A DNA stretch of 64,000 nucleotides from Arenibacter catalasegens (GCF_002909235.1 NZ_PHQQ01000010.1:62001-126000); one strand, 5' to 3'. Shown: positions 35,564-44,904, counted from the first letter of the stretch. The notes: generated from the sequence alone by a model not told the origin. Numbers and translations are program-made.

Positions 35564-37867
35564 TTATAAAGATTTTATCCTTAGTCCTATAAAAACGGTT
35601 CTTGGAGCCCCAGGACCATAGACGTAGTTACTATCCCTGTTTTTCCCCAAATCAAAATCGTCCTGATAAGCATTGGTCAAATTTTTGACACCACCAAATA
35701 TCTCTATTCCTGTGTCAATTTCGGAAAATGCGTGGTTATAGCCAAGGCGGAGACTTAGTTCCGTAAACGTTGGGGACTGGGTATATTCATTTACTTGCTG
35801 TCCTGTTCCCTCCCCACTATAATGGGCAATTTCCATAGGTCCGGTGTACACAATATTGGCGCTACCACTTAATTTTTTAGTGGGTGTATAAGTAATAGTG
35901 GCATAACCGTAGTGGTTTGGGGTTCTTAAAAATGCCCTTTTTGCTTCCAATCCTGTAATATTCTCAATGGCATTATCGAAGAGGCTGGATTGTAGGGTGA
36001 AGCCTGCTTCGATCTGAAGCAAATAATCAAAATTGGCTCTAGTTTCTAGGGTAATACCCCGGACCGTTGCACCAGGACCGTTTCTCTTTTCAAAACGCTG
36101 TCCAAATTCATCCTCGCCCAAAGGGAAAAGATAATAGGCATCATTTAAGTGGGTATAAAACCCCTCCAGAGTAAAACCGGCAATGAAGTGTTCTGATGCC
36201 TTATCATAATTAATAGATCCTGTAAAACTGTTGGAGCGTTCCTCCTTTAGGCGGTCGGATAATGAAATACGGGAGATACCACCTCCGGCAAAGGCAATGT
36301 GCAAGTCCGTATCAAAAGCTTGGGGAGCCCTAAAACCAGTACCCCAACCCAATCTCAATTGTGTCTCCTTGTTCCACTTGTAGAGCAAGGAGAGCCTAGG
36401 GCTAATAATAGTTTTGTCTACTAGGTTGTGGTCATCGATCCTAAAACCGGAAAGAAAATTTAATTTGGCAGAAATATCCCAGTCGTTCTGTATAAAACCA
36501 CTTAAATTCCTAGTTGTTTGGTCTATTTTATAATTATAGGGTTCAATAACATCCAGTACCTCGTCATATACAAATTCGGAACCAAATGTAAATACGGTTT
36601 TACCGCCAAGAAACTCTTTAAAGCTATGATTGTATTGTGTGCCACCTTGATGTGTAGTAACATTTGATATTCCGTAAGGGGGGTCCGCCAAGAATTCCCC
36701 CAATTCTGGTTGGCTGTCCGGGATTATGCCCGTATAATGATCACGATCGGTATATTGACCACCATAATAAAGTATAAGTGCACTTTTTTCCTCATTAAAA
36801 TTTATTTGATAATCCAGACTGCCCATGAGTACGTTATGGGTCCTTTCTTCGGATTGCTGTGCCAAGTGGGCAGGTTTATCCACCATCTCCCCGCCGTACC
36901 GGTATTCATTTATGCTACTAATACTTACTTCTAACTTTTGGTTTTTCTTTGGTAGGTAAAAGAAGTTGGTACCGAAGGAGTTGTTTTTTAGCTGTGGTAG
37001 CTCAGAAAAATTATCGCCGTTAGCGTCATAGGTGTCACGGTCCCTCTTGCTGACGAAAAAGGTGGCTCCTGCATTTCGTTTTGGATTTACTACGGTTGCG
37101 TTTCCTACTAGAAGATGATCGTTGCCATTGTTCCCTACATTTTGATAGGTATAGGTAAAGGAATAGTCGTTTTGTCTTGGAATTTTGGTGATCACATTCA
37201 CGGTACCACCTATGGCACTTGATCCGTATAAGGCCGAAACGCCGCCTCGGACTATTTCTATACGTTCTATCATGTTGGTTGGAATTTGCTCCATACCGTA
37301 TAAGCCGGTAAGCGGGCTAAAAATAGGCCTTCCGTTGATCAATATTTGTGAATACCCCCCTTGAAGTCCATTTATCCGCAATTGGGTATAATTGCACGTT
37401 TGGCAATCGGTTTCCACCCGGAGGCCTGGTTGGAACCTAAGCCCTTCAGAAAGATTTGTTGCCACTACATTATCCAATGTTTTACTGTTGATCAGATTTA
37501 CGATGACGGGGGAGTCCGTGCGTCTTTTGTCCGTTCGCGTTCCAGTTACCACTACCTGTTCCAGCCCCATAACATCTTCTTTTAATTCAAAATTTAATTT
37601 TAATGTAGGGGATTGGTCTACAATAGTTTTTTTAAGTATGGAGGTGTATCCTATGCTTTGGCAAACTACGGTATAGCTTCCAAAGGGAGCGTTTAGGCTA
37701 TACTTCCCTGTTTCATCCGTAGTGGTGCCGATGTGGGTGCCTTGCAGCTGTATGGTCGCCCAGGCCAATAGCTCTCCGTTGGAGGTAACTGTACCTTCCA
37801 AGGTTCCGGTTTGGGAGAAAAGAAGGGATAATGGTGCAAATAGAAATAGTAAAATTATATTTTTCAT
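35564..37867 (-). CDS. TonB-dependent receptor (metal or metallophore uptake candidate)
   Basis: A 767-residue outer membrane receptor: signal to about residue 19, a CarboxypepD_reg-like domain (GTLEGTVTSNGELLAWATIQ), TonB box region LEQVVVTGTRTDKRR, plug with QILINGRPIFSPLTGLYGME and VRGGVSALYGSSAIGGTVNV, and a barrel ending RTVFIGLRIKSL. The plug includes a CQTC motif (about residues 155-158) just before NYTQLRINGL. It is divergent from a DtxR/MntR regulator and a ZIP transporter across 78 bp holding operator-like palindromes, so a metal is the likely cargo; which metal is not shown. Confidence 0.92.
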   Translation of the reverse strand: MKNIILLFLFAPLSLLFSQTGTLEGTVTSNGELLAWATIQLQGTHIGTTTDETGKYSLNAPFGSYTVVCQSIGYTSILKKTIVDQSPTLKLNFELKEDVMGLEQVVVTGTRTDKRRTDSPVIVNLINSKTLDNVVATNLSEGLRFQPGLRVETDCQTCNYTQLRINGLQGGYSQILINGRPIFSPLTGLYGMEQIPTNMIERIEIVRGGVSALYGSSAIGGTVNVITKIPRQNDYSFTYTYQNVGNNGNDHLLVGNATVVNPKRNAGATFFVSKRDRDTYDANGDNFSELPQLKNNSFGTNFFYLPKKNQKLEVSISSINEYRYGGEMVDKPAHLAQQSEERTHNVLMGSLDYQINFNEEKSALILYYGGQYTDRDHYTGIIPDSQPELGEFLADPPYGISNVTTHQGGTQYNHSFKEFLGGKTVFTFGSEFVYDEVLDVIEPYNYKIDQTTRNLSGFIQNDWDISAKLNFLSGFRIDDHNLVDKTIISPRLSLLYKWNKETQLRLGWGTGFRAPQAFDTDLHIAFAGGGISRISLSDRLKEERSNSFTGSINYDKASEHFIAGFTLEGFYTHLNDAYYLFPLGEDEFGQRFEKRNGPGATVRGITLETRANFDYLLQIEAGFTLQSSLFDNAIENITGLEAKRAFLRTPNHYGYATITYTPTKKLSGSANIVYTGPMEIAHYSGEGTGQQVNEYTQSPTFTELSLRLGYNHAFSEIDTGIEIFGGVKNLTNAYQDDFDLGKNRDSNYVYGPGAPRTVFIGLRIKSL

Positions 37868-37881
37868 TAAGTTAAATTATA

Positions 37882-37899
37882 TTTTAGGCAAATCTAAAA
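37882..37899. promoter_or_regulatory. DtxR-type palindrome between the TonB receptor and its regulator
   Basis: TTTTAG, 6 bases (GCAAAT), CTAAAA: a perfect inverted repeat resembling iron-box TTAGG/CCTAA sites. It lies 15 bp from the TonB receptor start and overlaps a TAGATTTG on the minus strand that could be its -7 element, although the nearest upstream TTG is only 14 bp away. Confidence 0.55.
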
Positions 37900-37901
37900 A
37901 T

Positions 37902-37936
37902 TTGTTTGTACAAATAAAAATGTATTTTTGTATAAA
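37902..37936 (+). promoter_or_regulatory. Promoter of the DtxR/MntR gene with two operator-like sites
   Basis: TTG (37902-37904), 18 bp, TATTTTTG (37923-37930) matches the Bacteroidota promoter. A perfect 10-bp palindrome TTTGTACAAA (37905-37914) lies inside the spacer and a near copy TTTGTATAAA (37927-37936) overlaps the -7 box, 22 bp apart, about two helical turns. This arrangement suggests autoregulation. Confidence 0.6.
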
Positions 37937-37945
37937 TATTATTTG

Positions 37946-38608
37946 ATGACACGTTCGGAAGAGAATTATATTAAGACCATTTTTCATTTAGGCAGAAAGG
38001 GGACAGAGGAAGTGGCCACCAATGCCATTGCAGAGCTAATGGAAACCAAGCCCTCCTCGGTTACCGATATGATTAAAAAATTGTCCGAAAAAGATTTGGT
38101 AAACTACAAACGATACCAAGGGGTTTCGTTAACCCCATTAGGGACAAAAAGGGCATTGAGCATTATTAGAAAGCATAGACTTTGGGAAGTTTTTTTAGTG
38201 GAGAAACTGGATTTTTCCTGGGATGAGGTCCATGAGGTGGCGGAACAGTTGGAGCACATTAAAAGTGACCAGCTAATAGATAGTCTAGATCGTCTCTTGG
38301 CATTTCCCAAGTTTGATCCGCATGGAGATCCAATACCGGATAGGAACGGAGCCTTTAAGGAAAGGGATAGGGATTTGCTTAGTGAAGTCCCTATTAATAC
38401 TATTGGAGTATGCGTTGGCGTCAAAGATTCATCAGCAACGTTTTTGAAGTTTTTGGATAAGAATGGTATAGCCTTGGGTAATCAAATAAACGTAATCGAA
38501 AGGGAGGAGTTCGATGGTTCATTAAATATTGAAATAGACGGAAGGAAAATGCAAATTTCACATGTCATCGCTTCTAATTTGTATATTAAAACCAATGATG
38601 AAATATGA
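37946..38608 (+). CDS. DtxR/MntR family metal-dependent regulator
   Basis: About 220 residues from the ATG at 37946; a TTG at 37928 lies inside the promoter and is rejected. The N-terminal winged helix (SEENYIKTIFHLGRKG to ETKPSSVTDMIKKLSEKDLV) and the dimerisation/metal region with RKHRLWEVFLVEKLDFSWDE, EVAEQLEH and DPHGDPIPD (His, Glu and Asp metal-ligand candidates) are clear, followed by a FeoA/SH3-like C-terminal domain. It represses metal uptake genes when Fe(II) or Mn(II) is plentiful. The ZIP transporter gene overlaps its end by four bases; the TonB receptor is divergent. Confidence 0.93.
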   Translation: MTRSEENYIKTIFHLGRKGTEEVATNAIAELMETKPSSVTDMIKKLSEKDLVNYKRYQGVSLTPLGTKRALSIIRKHRLWEVFLVEKLDFSWDEVHEVAEQLEHIKSDQLIDSLDRLLAFPKFDPHGDPIPDRNGAFKERDRDLLSEVPINTIGVCVGVKDSSATFLKFLDKNGIALGNQINVIEREEFDGSLNIEIDGRKMQISHVIASNLYIKTNDEI

Positions 38609-39426
38609 ATGAAATTATTGATTATTTTGAATCTATCGACCCAATACTAGCTGCTTTTTATGCTACCTTGTTTACATGGGGACTTACGGCCCTGGGTGCC
38701 TCATTGGTGTTTTTCTTTAAGACTATGAATCGTGCCGTACTGGATGGCATGCTTGGTTTTACGGGCGGGGTCATGGTAGCGGCCAGTTTCTGGAGTTTAT
38801 TGGCCCCTGGTATAGAAATGAGCCCTGGGGAGGGATTTGTTAAGGTGATACCGGCTGCAGTTGGCTTTTTATTAGGGGCATTGTTTCTTTTTGGGTTAGA
38901 TAAGGTATTGCCTCATTTGCATATAAACTTTAAGGAAAACGAAAAAGAAGGAATTAAAACTCCCTGGCATAAAACCACCTTATTAACTTTAGCGATTACC
39001 CTGCACAATATTCCAGAAGGATTGGCAGTTGGGGTCTTGTTTGGAGGTGTTGCAGCAGGATTTGATGGAGCTACAATTGGCGGGGCAGTTGCCTTGGCCT
39101 TGGGGATAGGACTTCAAAATTTTCCGGAAGGTTTTGCGGTGGCCATGCCGTTAAGGCGGCAGGGCTTAAGTAGGAGAAAGAGTTTTATGTATGGACAGGC
39201 ATCAGCCTTGGTGGAACCTATTGCAGCGGTATTGGGTGCATGGGCGGTTCTTGCTTTTCAGCCTATTTTACCCTATGCCCTTTCTTTTGCAGCAGGCGCT
39301 ATGATTTTTGTGGTCGTTGAAGAGGTAATTCCGGAAACTCAACAAGATAAGTTTACGGATATAGCCACCATGGGTTTTATAGGAGGATTTATAGTTATGA
39401 TGATGCTCGATGTAGGCCTTAGTTGA
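38605..39426 (+). CDS. ZIP family metal transporter
   Basis: A 273-residue membrane protein with about eight segments. The signature metal-binding helices are HNIPEGLAVGVLFGG (about residues 133-147) and NFPEGFAVAMPLRRQG (about 172-187), the TM4/TM5 pair of ZupT-like ZIP proteins; the second has Asn where many have His. It imports divalent cations such as Zn, Fe or Mn into the cytoplasm. Its ATG overlaps the stop region of the DtxR-type gene, so regulator and transporter are co-expressed. Confidence 0.92.
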   Translation: MNEIIDYFESIDPILAAFYATLFTWGLTALGASLVFFFKTMNRAVLDGMLGFTGGVMVAASFWSLLAPGIEMSPGEGFVKVIPAAVGFLLGALFLFGLDKVLPHLHINFKENEKEGIKTPWHKTTLLTLAITLHNIPEGLAVGVLFGGVAAGFDGATIGGAVALALGIGLQNFPEGFAVAMPLRRQGLSRRKSFMYGQASALVEPIAAVLGAWAVLAFQPILPYALSFAAGAMIFVVVEEVIPETQQDKFTDIATMGFIGGFIVMMMLDVGLS

Positions 39427-39470
39427 AATATTTTGGTTTGTTAGAGGAATCATCTATCTTCATTTAAATT

Positions 39471-39902
39471 ATGGGAAATACAGAAAAAAGACATTGGTTT
39501 TTAAATTTGCTTATTGTGGTCACCATAATTGTAGTTGCCTTGGCTTTTACGGCTCATTACAAAAATTGGATAAAGACGGAAAAGGAGGAATTGGAAATAT
39601 TATCTGGAATATATTTCGTTAAAATCCCTTATGCGGAGATGGACAGTGTTGCAATGGTGGAAAAGATTCCTTCCATGGAACGCATCAATGGATTCTCTGT
39701 TAAGGAAAGGGAAAAAGGAGTCTTTAAAGAAGATAGCTTAAGCCTTAACAAGGTGTATGTTTATGTGGATCGACTTTCCCAACCTAAAATAAGATTGGTA
39801 TATCAGGATTCCATGAAATTATTTTTAAACATGCCAGATAGCACGGAAACGGTGGCTATGTATCAGCTTTTATCAAACAAAATTAATCCTCCAAAAGAAT
39901 AG
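39471..39902 (+). CDS. Single-pass membrane protein, unrecognised
   Basis: A 143-residue protein: short basic N-terminus, one membrane segment at about residues 10-28 (FLNLLIVVTIIVVALAFTA), then a polar, probably periplasmic domain of about 110 residues (YVYVDRLSQPKIRLVYQDSM). No family is recognised. It lies 44 bp after the ZIP gene and 2 bp before the DUF2141 gene and could be transcribed with either. Confidence 0.6.
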   Translation: MGNTEKRHWFLNLLIVVTIIVVALAFTAHYKNWIKTEKEELEILSGIYFVKIPYAEMDSVAMVEKIPSMERINGFSVKEREKGVFKEDSLSLNKVYVYVDRLSQPKIRLVYQDSMKLFLNMPDSTETVAMYQLLSNKINPPKE

Positions 39903-39916
39903 TTGTGGGGTTTACA

Positions 39917-40342
39917 ATGGTCGGTTATTTGAAGAAATATATTTGGCTTGTGTTGATTTTATTTCCATTCAGCGGCATGTCCCAAAATAAACTGTCCGTA
40001 GTAGTGCATGGCGTAAAATCATCCATTGGCAATATCAATATTGCCATTTACAATAAGTCCGAAGGGTTTCTAAAATTTGAGGAGGTATATAAGGTAGAAC
40101 GCATTACCGCTACTGAGGTCACTACCCATTTCAAGATTTCCGATCTTCCCAAAGGCGAATATGCCATGGCTATTTTTCATGATGAAAACGAAAACGATAA
40201 ATTGGATACAAATTGGTTGGGAATTCCAAAGGAACCCATAGCCTTTTCTAATGCCAAATTAAAGACCTTTGGTCCTCCATCTTATAAAGAATGCGCTTTT
40301 AATTTGAATAAGGACTTGGAATTAAAGATGGAGTTCAATTAG
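39917..40342 (+). CDS. DUF2141 exported protein
   Basis: About 141 residues from the ATG at 39917; a GTG at 39905 is an alternative. The signal runs to about residue 20 (LVLILFPFSGMSQ). The rest fits the DUF2141 family: VVVHGVKSSIGNINIAIYNK near the start and LPKGEYAMAIFHDENENDKL, a calcium-site-like DENENDKLD loop, then NWLGIPKEPIAFSN. An immunoglobulin-like secreted or periplasmic protein of unknown role, common in Bacteroidota and Proteobacteria. Confidence 0.88.
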   Translation: MVGYLKKYIWLVLILFPFSGMSQNKLSVVVHGVKSSIGNINIAIYNKSEGFLKFEEVYKVERITATEVTTHFKISDLPKGEYAMAIFHDENENDKLDTNWLGIPKEPIAFSNAKLKTFGPPSYKECAFNLNKDLELKMEFN

Positions 40343-40376
40343 TTTTATTGTTTACTACTTTTATAAAAATATTTTT

Positions 40377-40763
40377 ATGGTTCTTTTAGCGCATGTACTG
40401 GGTTCTCTTTACGGTCTTTTAGCAGTGGTTTTCGGGGCATTTGGAGCGCATGCCCTAAAAAAAATCATGAACGAACAACAATTAAAAAGTTTTGAAACTG
40501 GGGTAAAGTATCAAATGTACCATGCCATTTTATTACTGGTTTTAGGATTTAATTTTAATCTGGAAACAGCTTTGGAACGTTATATGATTTATTGTATTAT
40601 AATTGGAGTGTTTCTATTTTCATTTAGTATTTATGGACTTTCTATAAGTGCAGCTAAAGGAAAAAAACTCAAGTTTTTGGGTCCAATTACCCCATTGGGC
40701 GGATTATTCCTAGTTATTGGTTGGGCATTGTTGTGTTATTCCTTTATTCAAAATTTGGTTTAG
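40377..40763 (+). CDS. DUF423 family membrane protein
   Basis: A 128-residue protein with four membrane segments. GSLYGLLAVVFGAFGAHALK at residues 10-29 and FETGVKYQMYHAILLL at about 39-54 are the conserved parts of DUF423 (YgdD family). Its function is unknown. It converges on the minus-strand gene at 40767 with a three-base gap. Confidence 0.92.
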   Translation: MVLLAHVLGSLYGLLAVVFGAFGAHALKKIMNEQQLKSFETGVKYQMYHAILLLVLGFNFNLETALERYMIYCIIIGVFLFSFSIYGLSISAAKGKKLKFLGPITPLGGLFLVIGWALLCYSFIQNLV

Positions 40764-40766
40764 TCT

Positions 40767-42299
40767 TTAGTTAACCTCTACTCGCGCCGTAAAATCCTTT
40801 ATTGCCTGGTTGGGTTCTATTATGTTATACCCCTTCCAAAATTCAGGATTGTAGTTGGGCATATAGGTAGGAAGAACGGTATTATTTTCCTGAACGGCAT
40901 TGAATTGGGCGGTAGTTATGGCTTCAGAATCAAAAAGGATCACCTCGTGCCTGTTTACCCCACTGCTCGCCATATCTATTTTTAAGGAAAGCTCGTTCTG
41001 TTTGTTCCTTCCCTTTACACGCTTGTTTAGTTCAATGATTTTCAAAGGCCTTTTTATGGCCACCTTTGCGCCCAGTTCTTCTTCAAAATAGCGTAAATAG
41101 TAAAATCCTTCTTCATTCTTGGAAAATATCATCTTGCCCTTGTCCAAATATTGGTCCAAAGATACTCCCAATAGCTTAAAGGTCCTCAAGGATTTAACAT
41201 TGCTGTAATCCAATCGGATTATAGCAAAATCATCTGCATGGATATATAGCCTACCTTGGTAGTCTGCAGCTCTTTTGGGCTCAAAATCCAGGATATAGAC
41301 CGCATCATTCCCTATGTAGGTAAAATCTACCATTTTAAAATTGTACCGATTGTCTTTATGGATGAAATTGAGGTCTGAATCTTTCAGAAAGAACTGTTTT
41401 TCCATAATCTTACTGAGACTTCCTTTTTTAAAGGAAGCGAAATTCTTTTTTCGATTTTCTTCCTTCTTTTTCTTTTCTTCCAATTCTTTTTTCAGGGCCT
41501 CTGCATCTGCACCTTCATTCTCTGGGGTAAATATTTCGTCGGCATCCACTTTTGTACCGAATAGACCCGATTTAATTTTGAAATAGGAATCGGACTTTAT
41601 ATTTTTCTTTAGAATATCATTGAATTTTTCTTCCAAGGAAGTTAGGTCCAATTCACTTTGCTTGTCGTAAAGCTCAGAAGCTTTTATCAGGGTGAGTTTT
41701 TGATTGTCCTTTTCATAATTGCCATAGAAGTCACCTAAGATTTCGGTGTAACGGCTCGATTTTTTTGGGATGGTATTCAAAACACTGTCCAAGAATTTCT
41801 CGTTGAGCGCAGCTATGGTGGATTCTTTGAAGGTATAATTGGATTTGGTAAGGTTTTGATGATAGGAATCCCTAAAGAACAATCGTTTTTTAGTGAGGGA
41901 TTTACTATAATTCTTGTCGATATGTTCTTTTACCTGCTCTATAAGCTCTTCGGCAGTATATTGTTTGTTACTGACAATTACAGGATTTAATTCTATTGGC
42001 TTGGCACTTAGAAAAATGACAGCTTCGGTGAATTGATTCAATGGCTTGCGCAAACCTTCATAGCCTATGCACGAAATAAATAGGGAGTCGGTGTCTTTGC
42101 TTTTTTGATCTAATATCAAACTAAATCGGCCTTCTTCATTGGTAATAACCCCTTTTTTATTGGACAGTAGAATTGTGGCATAGGGGATAGGTTGTTGTGT
42201 AGCGGAGTCTTTTACAACGGAGGAAATTACTTGGGCCTGATTAAAATTGCTTCCGAAAACAATTAAAAAAATGGGGAATAAGAATTTAAAATTGAGCAT
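40767..42299 (-). CDS. Exported protein with carboxypeptidase-like regulatory domain
   Basis: About 510 residues from the ATG at 42299, giving signal MLNFKFLFPIFLIVFGSNF; an ATG 9 bases upstream is also possible. Residues about 22-105 are a CarboxypepD_reg-like (beta-sandwich) domain: ISSVVKDSATQQPIPYATIL and NEEGRFSLIL. The remaining about 400 residues are unique to this Bacteroidota family, with a highly charged patch (LKKELEEKKKKEENRKK) near residue 265. Likely periplasmic or attached to the outer membrane; no function known. Confidence 0.82.
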   Translation of the reverse strand: MLNFKFLFPIFLIVFGSNFNQAQVISSVVKDSATQQPIPYATILLSNKKGVITNEEGRFSLILDQKSKDTDSLFISCIGYEGLRKPLNQFTEAVIFLSAKPIELNPVIVSNKQYTAEELIEQVKEHIDKNYSKSLTKKRLFFRDSYHQNLTKSNYTFKESTIAALNEKFLDSVLNTIPKKSSRYTEILGDFYGNYEKDNQKLTLIKASELYDKQSELDLTSLEEKFNDILKKNIKSDSYFKIKSGLFGTKVDADEIFTPENEGADAEALKKELEEKKKKEENRKKNFASFKKGSLSKIMEKQFFLKDSDLNFIHKDNRYNFKMVDFTYIGNDAVYILDFEPKRAADYQGRLYIHADDFAIIRLDYSNVKSLRTFKLLGVSLDQYLDKGKMIFSKNEEGFYYLRYFEEELGAKVAIKRPLKIIELNKRVKGRNKQNELSLKIDMASSGVNRHEVILFDSEAITTAQFNAVQENNTVLPTYMPNYNPEFWKGYNIIEPNQAIKDFTARVEVN

Positions 42300-42440
42300 A
42301 CAAGTCATCTAATGAATACCAAATTAAGGAATTGGATTTCTGAAAGCAATGGACTTGTGATTATTTTAAGACAGATTTATTTTACTTAATAAAATGTAAT
42401 ATTAAGTACCAATGGAAGATTAAAACGTTTTCTACTAGGA

Positions 42441-42590
42441 TTAATGACAACCACAATCCCCATCACCACAAGCTTTAGAGCTACGTTTTTTTCCTGCAAA
42501 CAAGGATTTTGGCAATAGAAATTTCTTTACAATGTATCCCAAGGCTAAAACCACGGTGATATAGACCAGTATGTGTTGAAGAATGCTCAT
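42441..42590 (-). CDS. FeoB-associated Cys-rich small membrane protein
   Basis: A 49-residue protein starting at the ATG at 42590. One membrane segment (ILVYITVVLALGYIV, residues 7-21), a basic stretch, and a Cys-rich C-terminus CGDGDCGCH. Small proteins of this form routinely follow feoB in Bacteroidota and other phyla (FeoB-associated Cys-rich membrane protein), and are proposed to serve as FeoC-like or iron-handling partners. It lies 76 bp after the feoB stop on the same strand. Confidence 0.88.
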   Translation of the reverse strand: MSILQHILVYITVVLALGYIVKKFLLPKSLFAGKKRSSKACGDGDCGCH

Positions 42591-42666
42591 TTTAGGTGTT
42601 TTAAAGTCCTATTAAATTATCGGAAATAAAGTCCGTTACATTTTTACTTATTTTTGGTCATCCTGG

Positions 42667-44904
42667 TTACTTTAAGATCTGGTATGCGATCAATGCTACA
42701 ATATAAGCAAAAAGGCTCATAAAAACTAGCTGTGCTGCAGGCCATTTCCAGGTATTTGTCTCCCGTTTTACTATGGCAAGCGTACTCATACATTGCATTG
42801 CAAATGCGTAGAATAACAAAAGAGAAATGCCAGAGGCCAAATTAAATAAGGGTTTCTTTGTTTTAGGGTCTATTTCGGCGGCCATTCTATTCTTTATGGT
42901 GTCTTCTTCGTCACTGCCTACACTATATATAGTAGCTAAAGTACCCACGAAGACTTCCCGAGCAGCAAAAGAGGCAAGGACGGCAATACCAATCTTCCAA
43001 TCGTAACCCAGCGGGCGCACTACCGGTTCTATGGCTTTTCCCATATATCCCATATAAGAGTTTTCCAGTTTGTAACTAGCTATTTCTTGGTTCACTGCCT
43101 TGTCGTGTAAGGTCTTTTCTTTAAGCCTTAGTGAATCTCTTAATCCTACTTGGTCCATAGCGTAGGCTTGGGTATTGATGCTATCCTGAAGTGCTTGTTT
43201 GTACGAGGCCATGGTACTTTCAATATTGATTTTATTGAAATCCGAAAATCCTTGTTTTTCAATTTGCTCACTTACAATCCCCTCGGCATTGGCAAAATTA
43301 TCCGAAAATCCATTGGATCCCAGAAACCAAAGTATGATGGAGATGGCCAAAATAATCTTACCGGCGCCCAACACAAAACTTTTAGTTTTTTCCCAAACTG
43401 TATAGACCACATTCTTAACGAGTGGGAGCTTATAATTTGGCATTTCCATGACAAAAAAAGTCTTGCTTTTTATCTTCATGATCTTGTTCAAGATCATCGC
43501 CGAAAAAATAGCTGCTCCAAATCCCATGAGATAAAGGAGCATTAAGGTCAAGGCCTGATAACTCAGCCCAAGAAATCTTCCCTCAGGAATAACTAGGGCA
43601 ATAATGATCAAATAAACAGGTAGTCTGGCAGAGCAGGTAGTAAACGGGGTAACCAAAATGGTAATAAGCCGCTCCTTCCAGTTTTCAATAGTCCTAGTGG
43701 CCATAATTGCGGGAATTGCACATGCTGTTCCTGAAATCAGAGGCACTACGCTCTTGCCGCTTAAGCCAAACGGACGCATCAATTTGTCCATTAAAAAAAC
43801 AACCCGGCTCATATAACCGGATTCCTCCAAGAGGGCAATAAAAAGGAATAAAAAGGCTATTTGGGGAATAAAAATGACTATTCCACCTATCCCAGCAAGG
43901 ATTCCTTCCGCAATTAAATTGGTAAATACCCCTGGAGGTAAAGTGTCCTTGACCCATTCACTGGCAGAAGCAAAAGATTCATCAATAAAATCCATTGGGT
44001 AACTGCTCCAGTCGTATATGGCCTGAAATATGGTTAGAAGTATCAAGAAAAAAATGACATACCCAAATATTTTGTGTGTCAAAATCTTGTCCAATGTGGC
44101 CCTGAGTCCCTTGGCCGCATTAATATCCACCTTATATGCCTGTTTTAGTATGCCATTTATAAATTGATATCTAAGAATGGTTTCCTTCTGTTGCAACCTT
44201 TTTAGTTCGGCCTTAGATTTGGTGGCAAAAGAGGAGGGAATGGTAATTGGATTTTTTGCTATGGGCATAAAATTAACATCCTGTGTAATTACAAGCCATA
44301 GTTTATAAAGTTCTTCTTTTGGAAAAGTCGATTTCAATTTTTCAAAATACTGGGGTGCAATTACCGTAGTGTCAACATTAGGGCTAATGGATAGATTTTT
44401 ATAGTCCGCTATCAATTCCTTAACTCGGTCTATACCCGTACCTTTTCTGGTGCTTACCAACGCTATTTTGGTGTCCAGTTTTTCTTCCAACAGTTCTATG
44501 TCCAAAGAAATACCAGTCCTGGACATGCGATCGGCCATATTAATGACCAAGATTACCGGGATTTTAAGATCTTTGATTTGTGTAAAAAGAAGAAGGTTTC
44601 TTTTAAGGTTTTCAACGTCGCTGATTACAACGGCAACGTCGGGAAAATCCTTATCATTTTTATTGAGCAAAAGTTCTACCACTACACTTTCATCCAAAGA
44701 AGTAGTATTAAGGCTATAGGTACCTGGTAAATCCAATATATGTGCCTTTACACCACGAGGCAGTTTACAGACCCCTTCCTTTTTTTCAACAGTGATGCCC
44801 GGGTAGTTGCCTACTTTTTGTTTTAATCCGGTTAGTTGGTTGAAAACGGAAGTCTTTCCGGTATTGGGATTGCCTATAAGCGCAACCTTGATCTGTTTGC
44901 TCAT
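42667..44904 (-). CDS. feoB: Ferrous iron transporter FeoB
   Basis: A 745-residue Fe(II) permease with an N-terminal G-protein domain: G1 GNPNTGKTS (residues 11-19), G3 DLPGTYSLN (about 58-66), G4 NMAD (about 121-124; NxxD rather than NKxD, as is typical of FeoB) and G5-like STRKGTG. The two Gate domains follow, for example SGYMSRVVFLMDKLMRPFGL and SGTACAIPAIMATRTI. It imports Fe(II) across the inner membrane. It overlaps feoA by four bases (ATGA). Confidence 0.96.
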   Translation of the reverse strand: MSKQIKVALIGNPNTGKTSVFNQLTGLKQKVGNYPGITVEKKEGVCKLPRGVKAHILDLPGTYSLNTTSLDESVVVELLLNKNDKDFPDVAVVISDVENLKRNLLLFTQIKDLKIPVILVINMADRMSRTGISLDIELLEEKLDTKIALVSTRKGTGIDRVKELIADYKNLSISPNVDTTVIAPQYFEKLKSTFPKEELYKLWLVITQDVNFMPIAKNPITIPSSFATKSKAELKRLQQKETILRYQFINGILKQAYKVDINAAKGLRATLDKILTHKIFGYVIFFLILLTIFQAIYDWSSYPMDFIDESFASASEWVKDTLPPGVFTNLIAEGILAGIGGIVIFIPQIAFLFLFIALLEESGYMSRVVFLMDKLMRPFGLSGKSVVPLISGTACAIPAIMATRTIENWKERLITILVTPFTTCSARLPVYLIIIALVIPEGRFLGLSYQALTLMLLYLMGFGAAIFSAMILNKIMKIKSKTFFVMEMPNYKLPLVKNVVYTVWEKTKSFVLGAGKIILAISIILWFLGSNGFSDNFANAEGIVSEQIEKQGFSDFNKINIESTMASYKQALQDSINTQAYAMDQVGLRDSLRLKEKTLHDKAVNQEIASYKLENSYMGYMGKAIEPVVRPLGYDWKIGIAVLASFAAREVFVGTLATIYSVGSDEEDTIKNRMAAEIDPKTKKPLFNLASGISLLLFYAFAMQCMSTLAIVKRETNTWKWPAAQLVFMSLFAYIVALIAYQILK

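Noticed and set aside
43150-43545. A 131-codon plus-strand open frame inside feoB
   Set aside because: It is antisense to a strongly conserved gene and its composition reflects the complementary strand.
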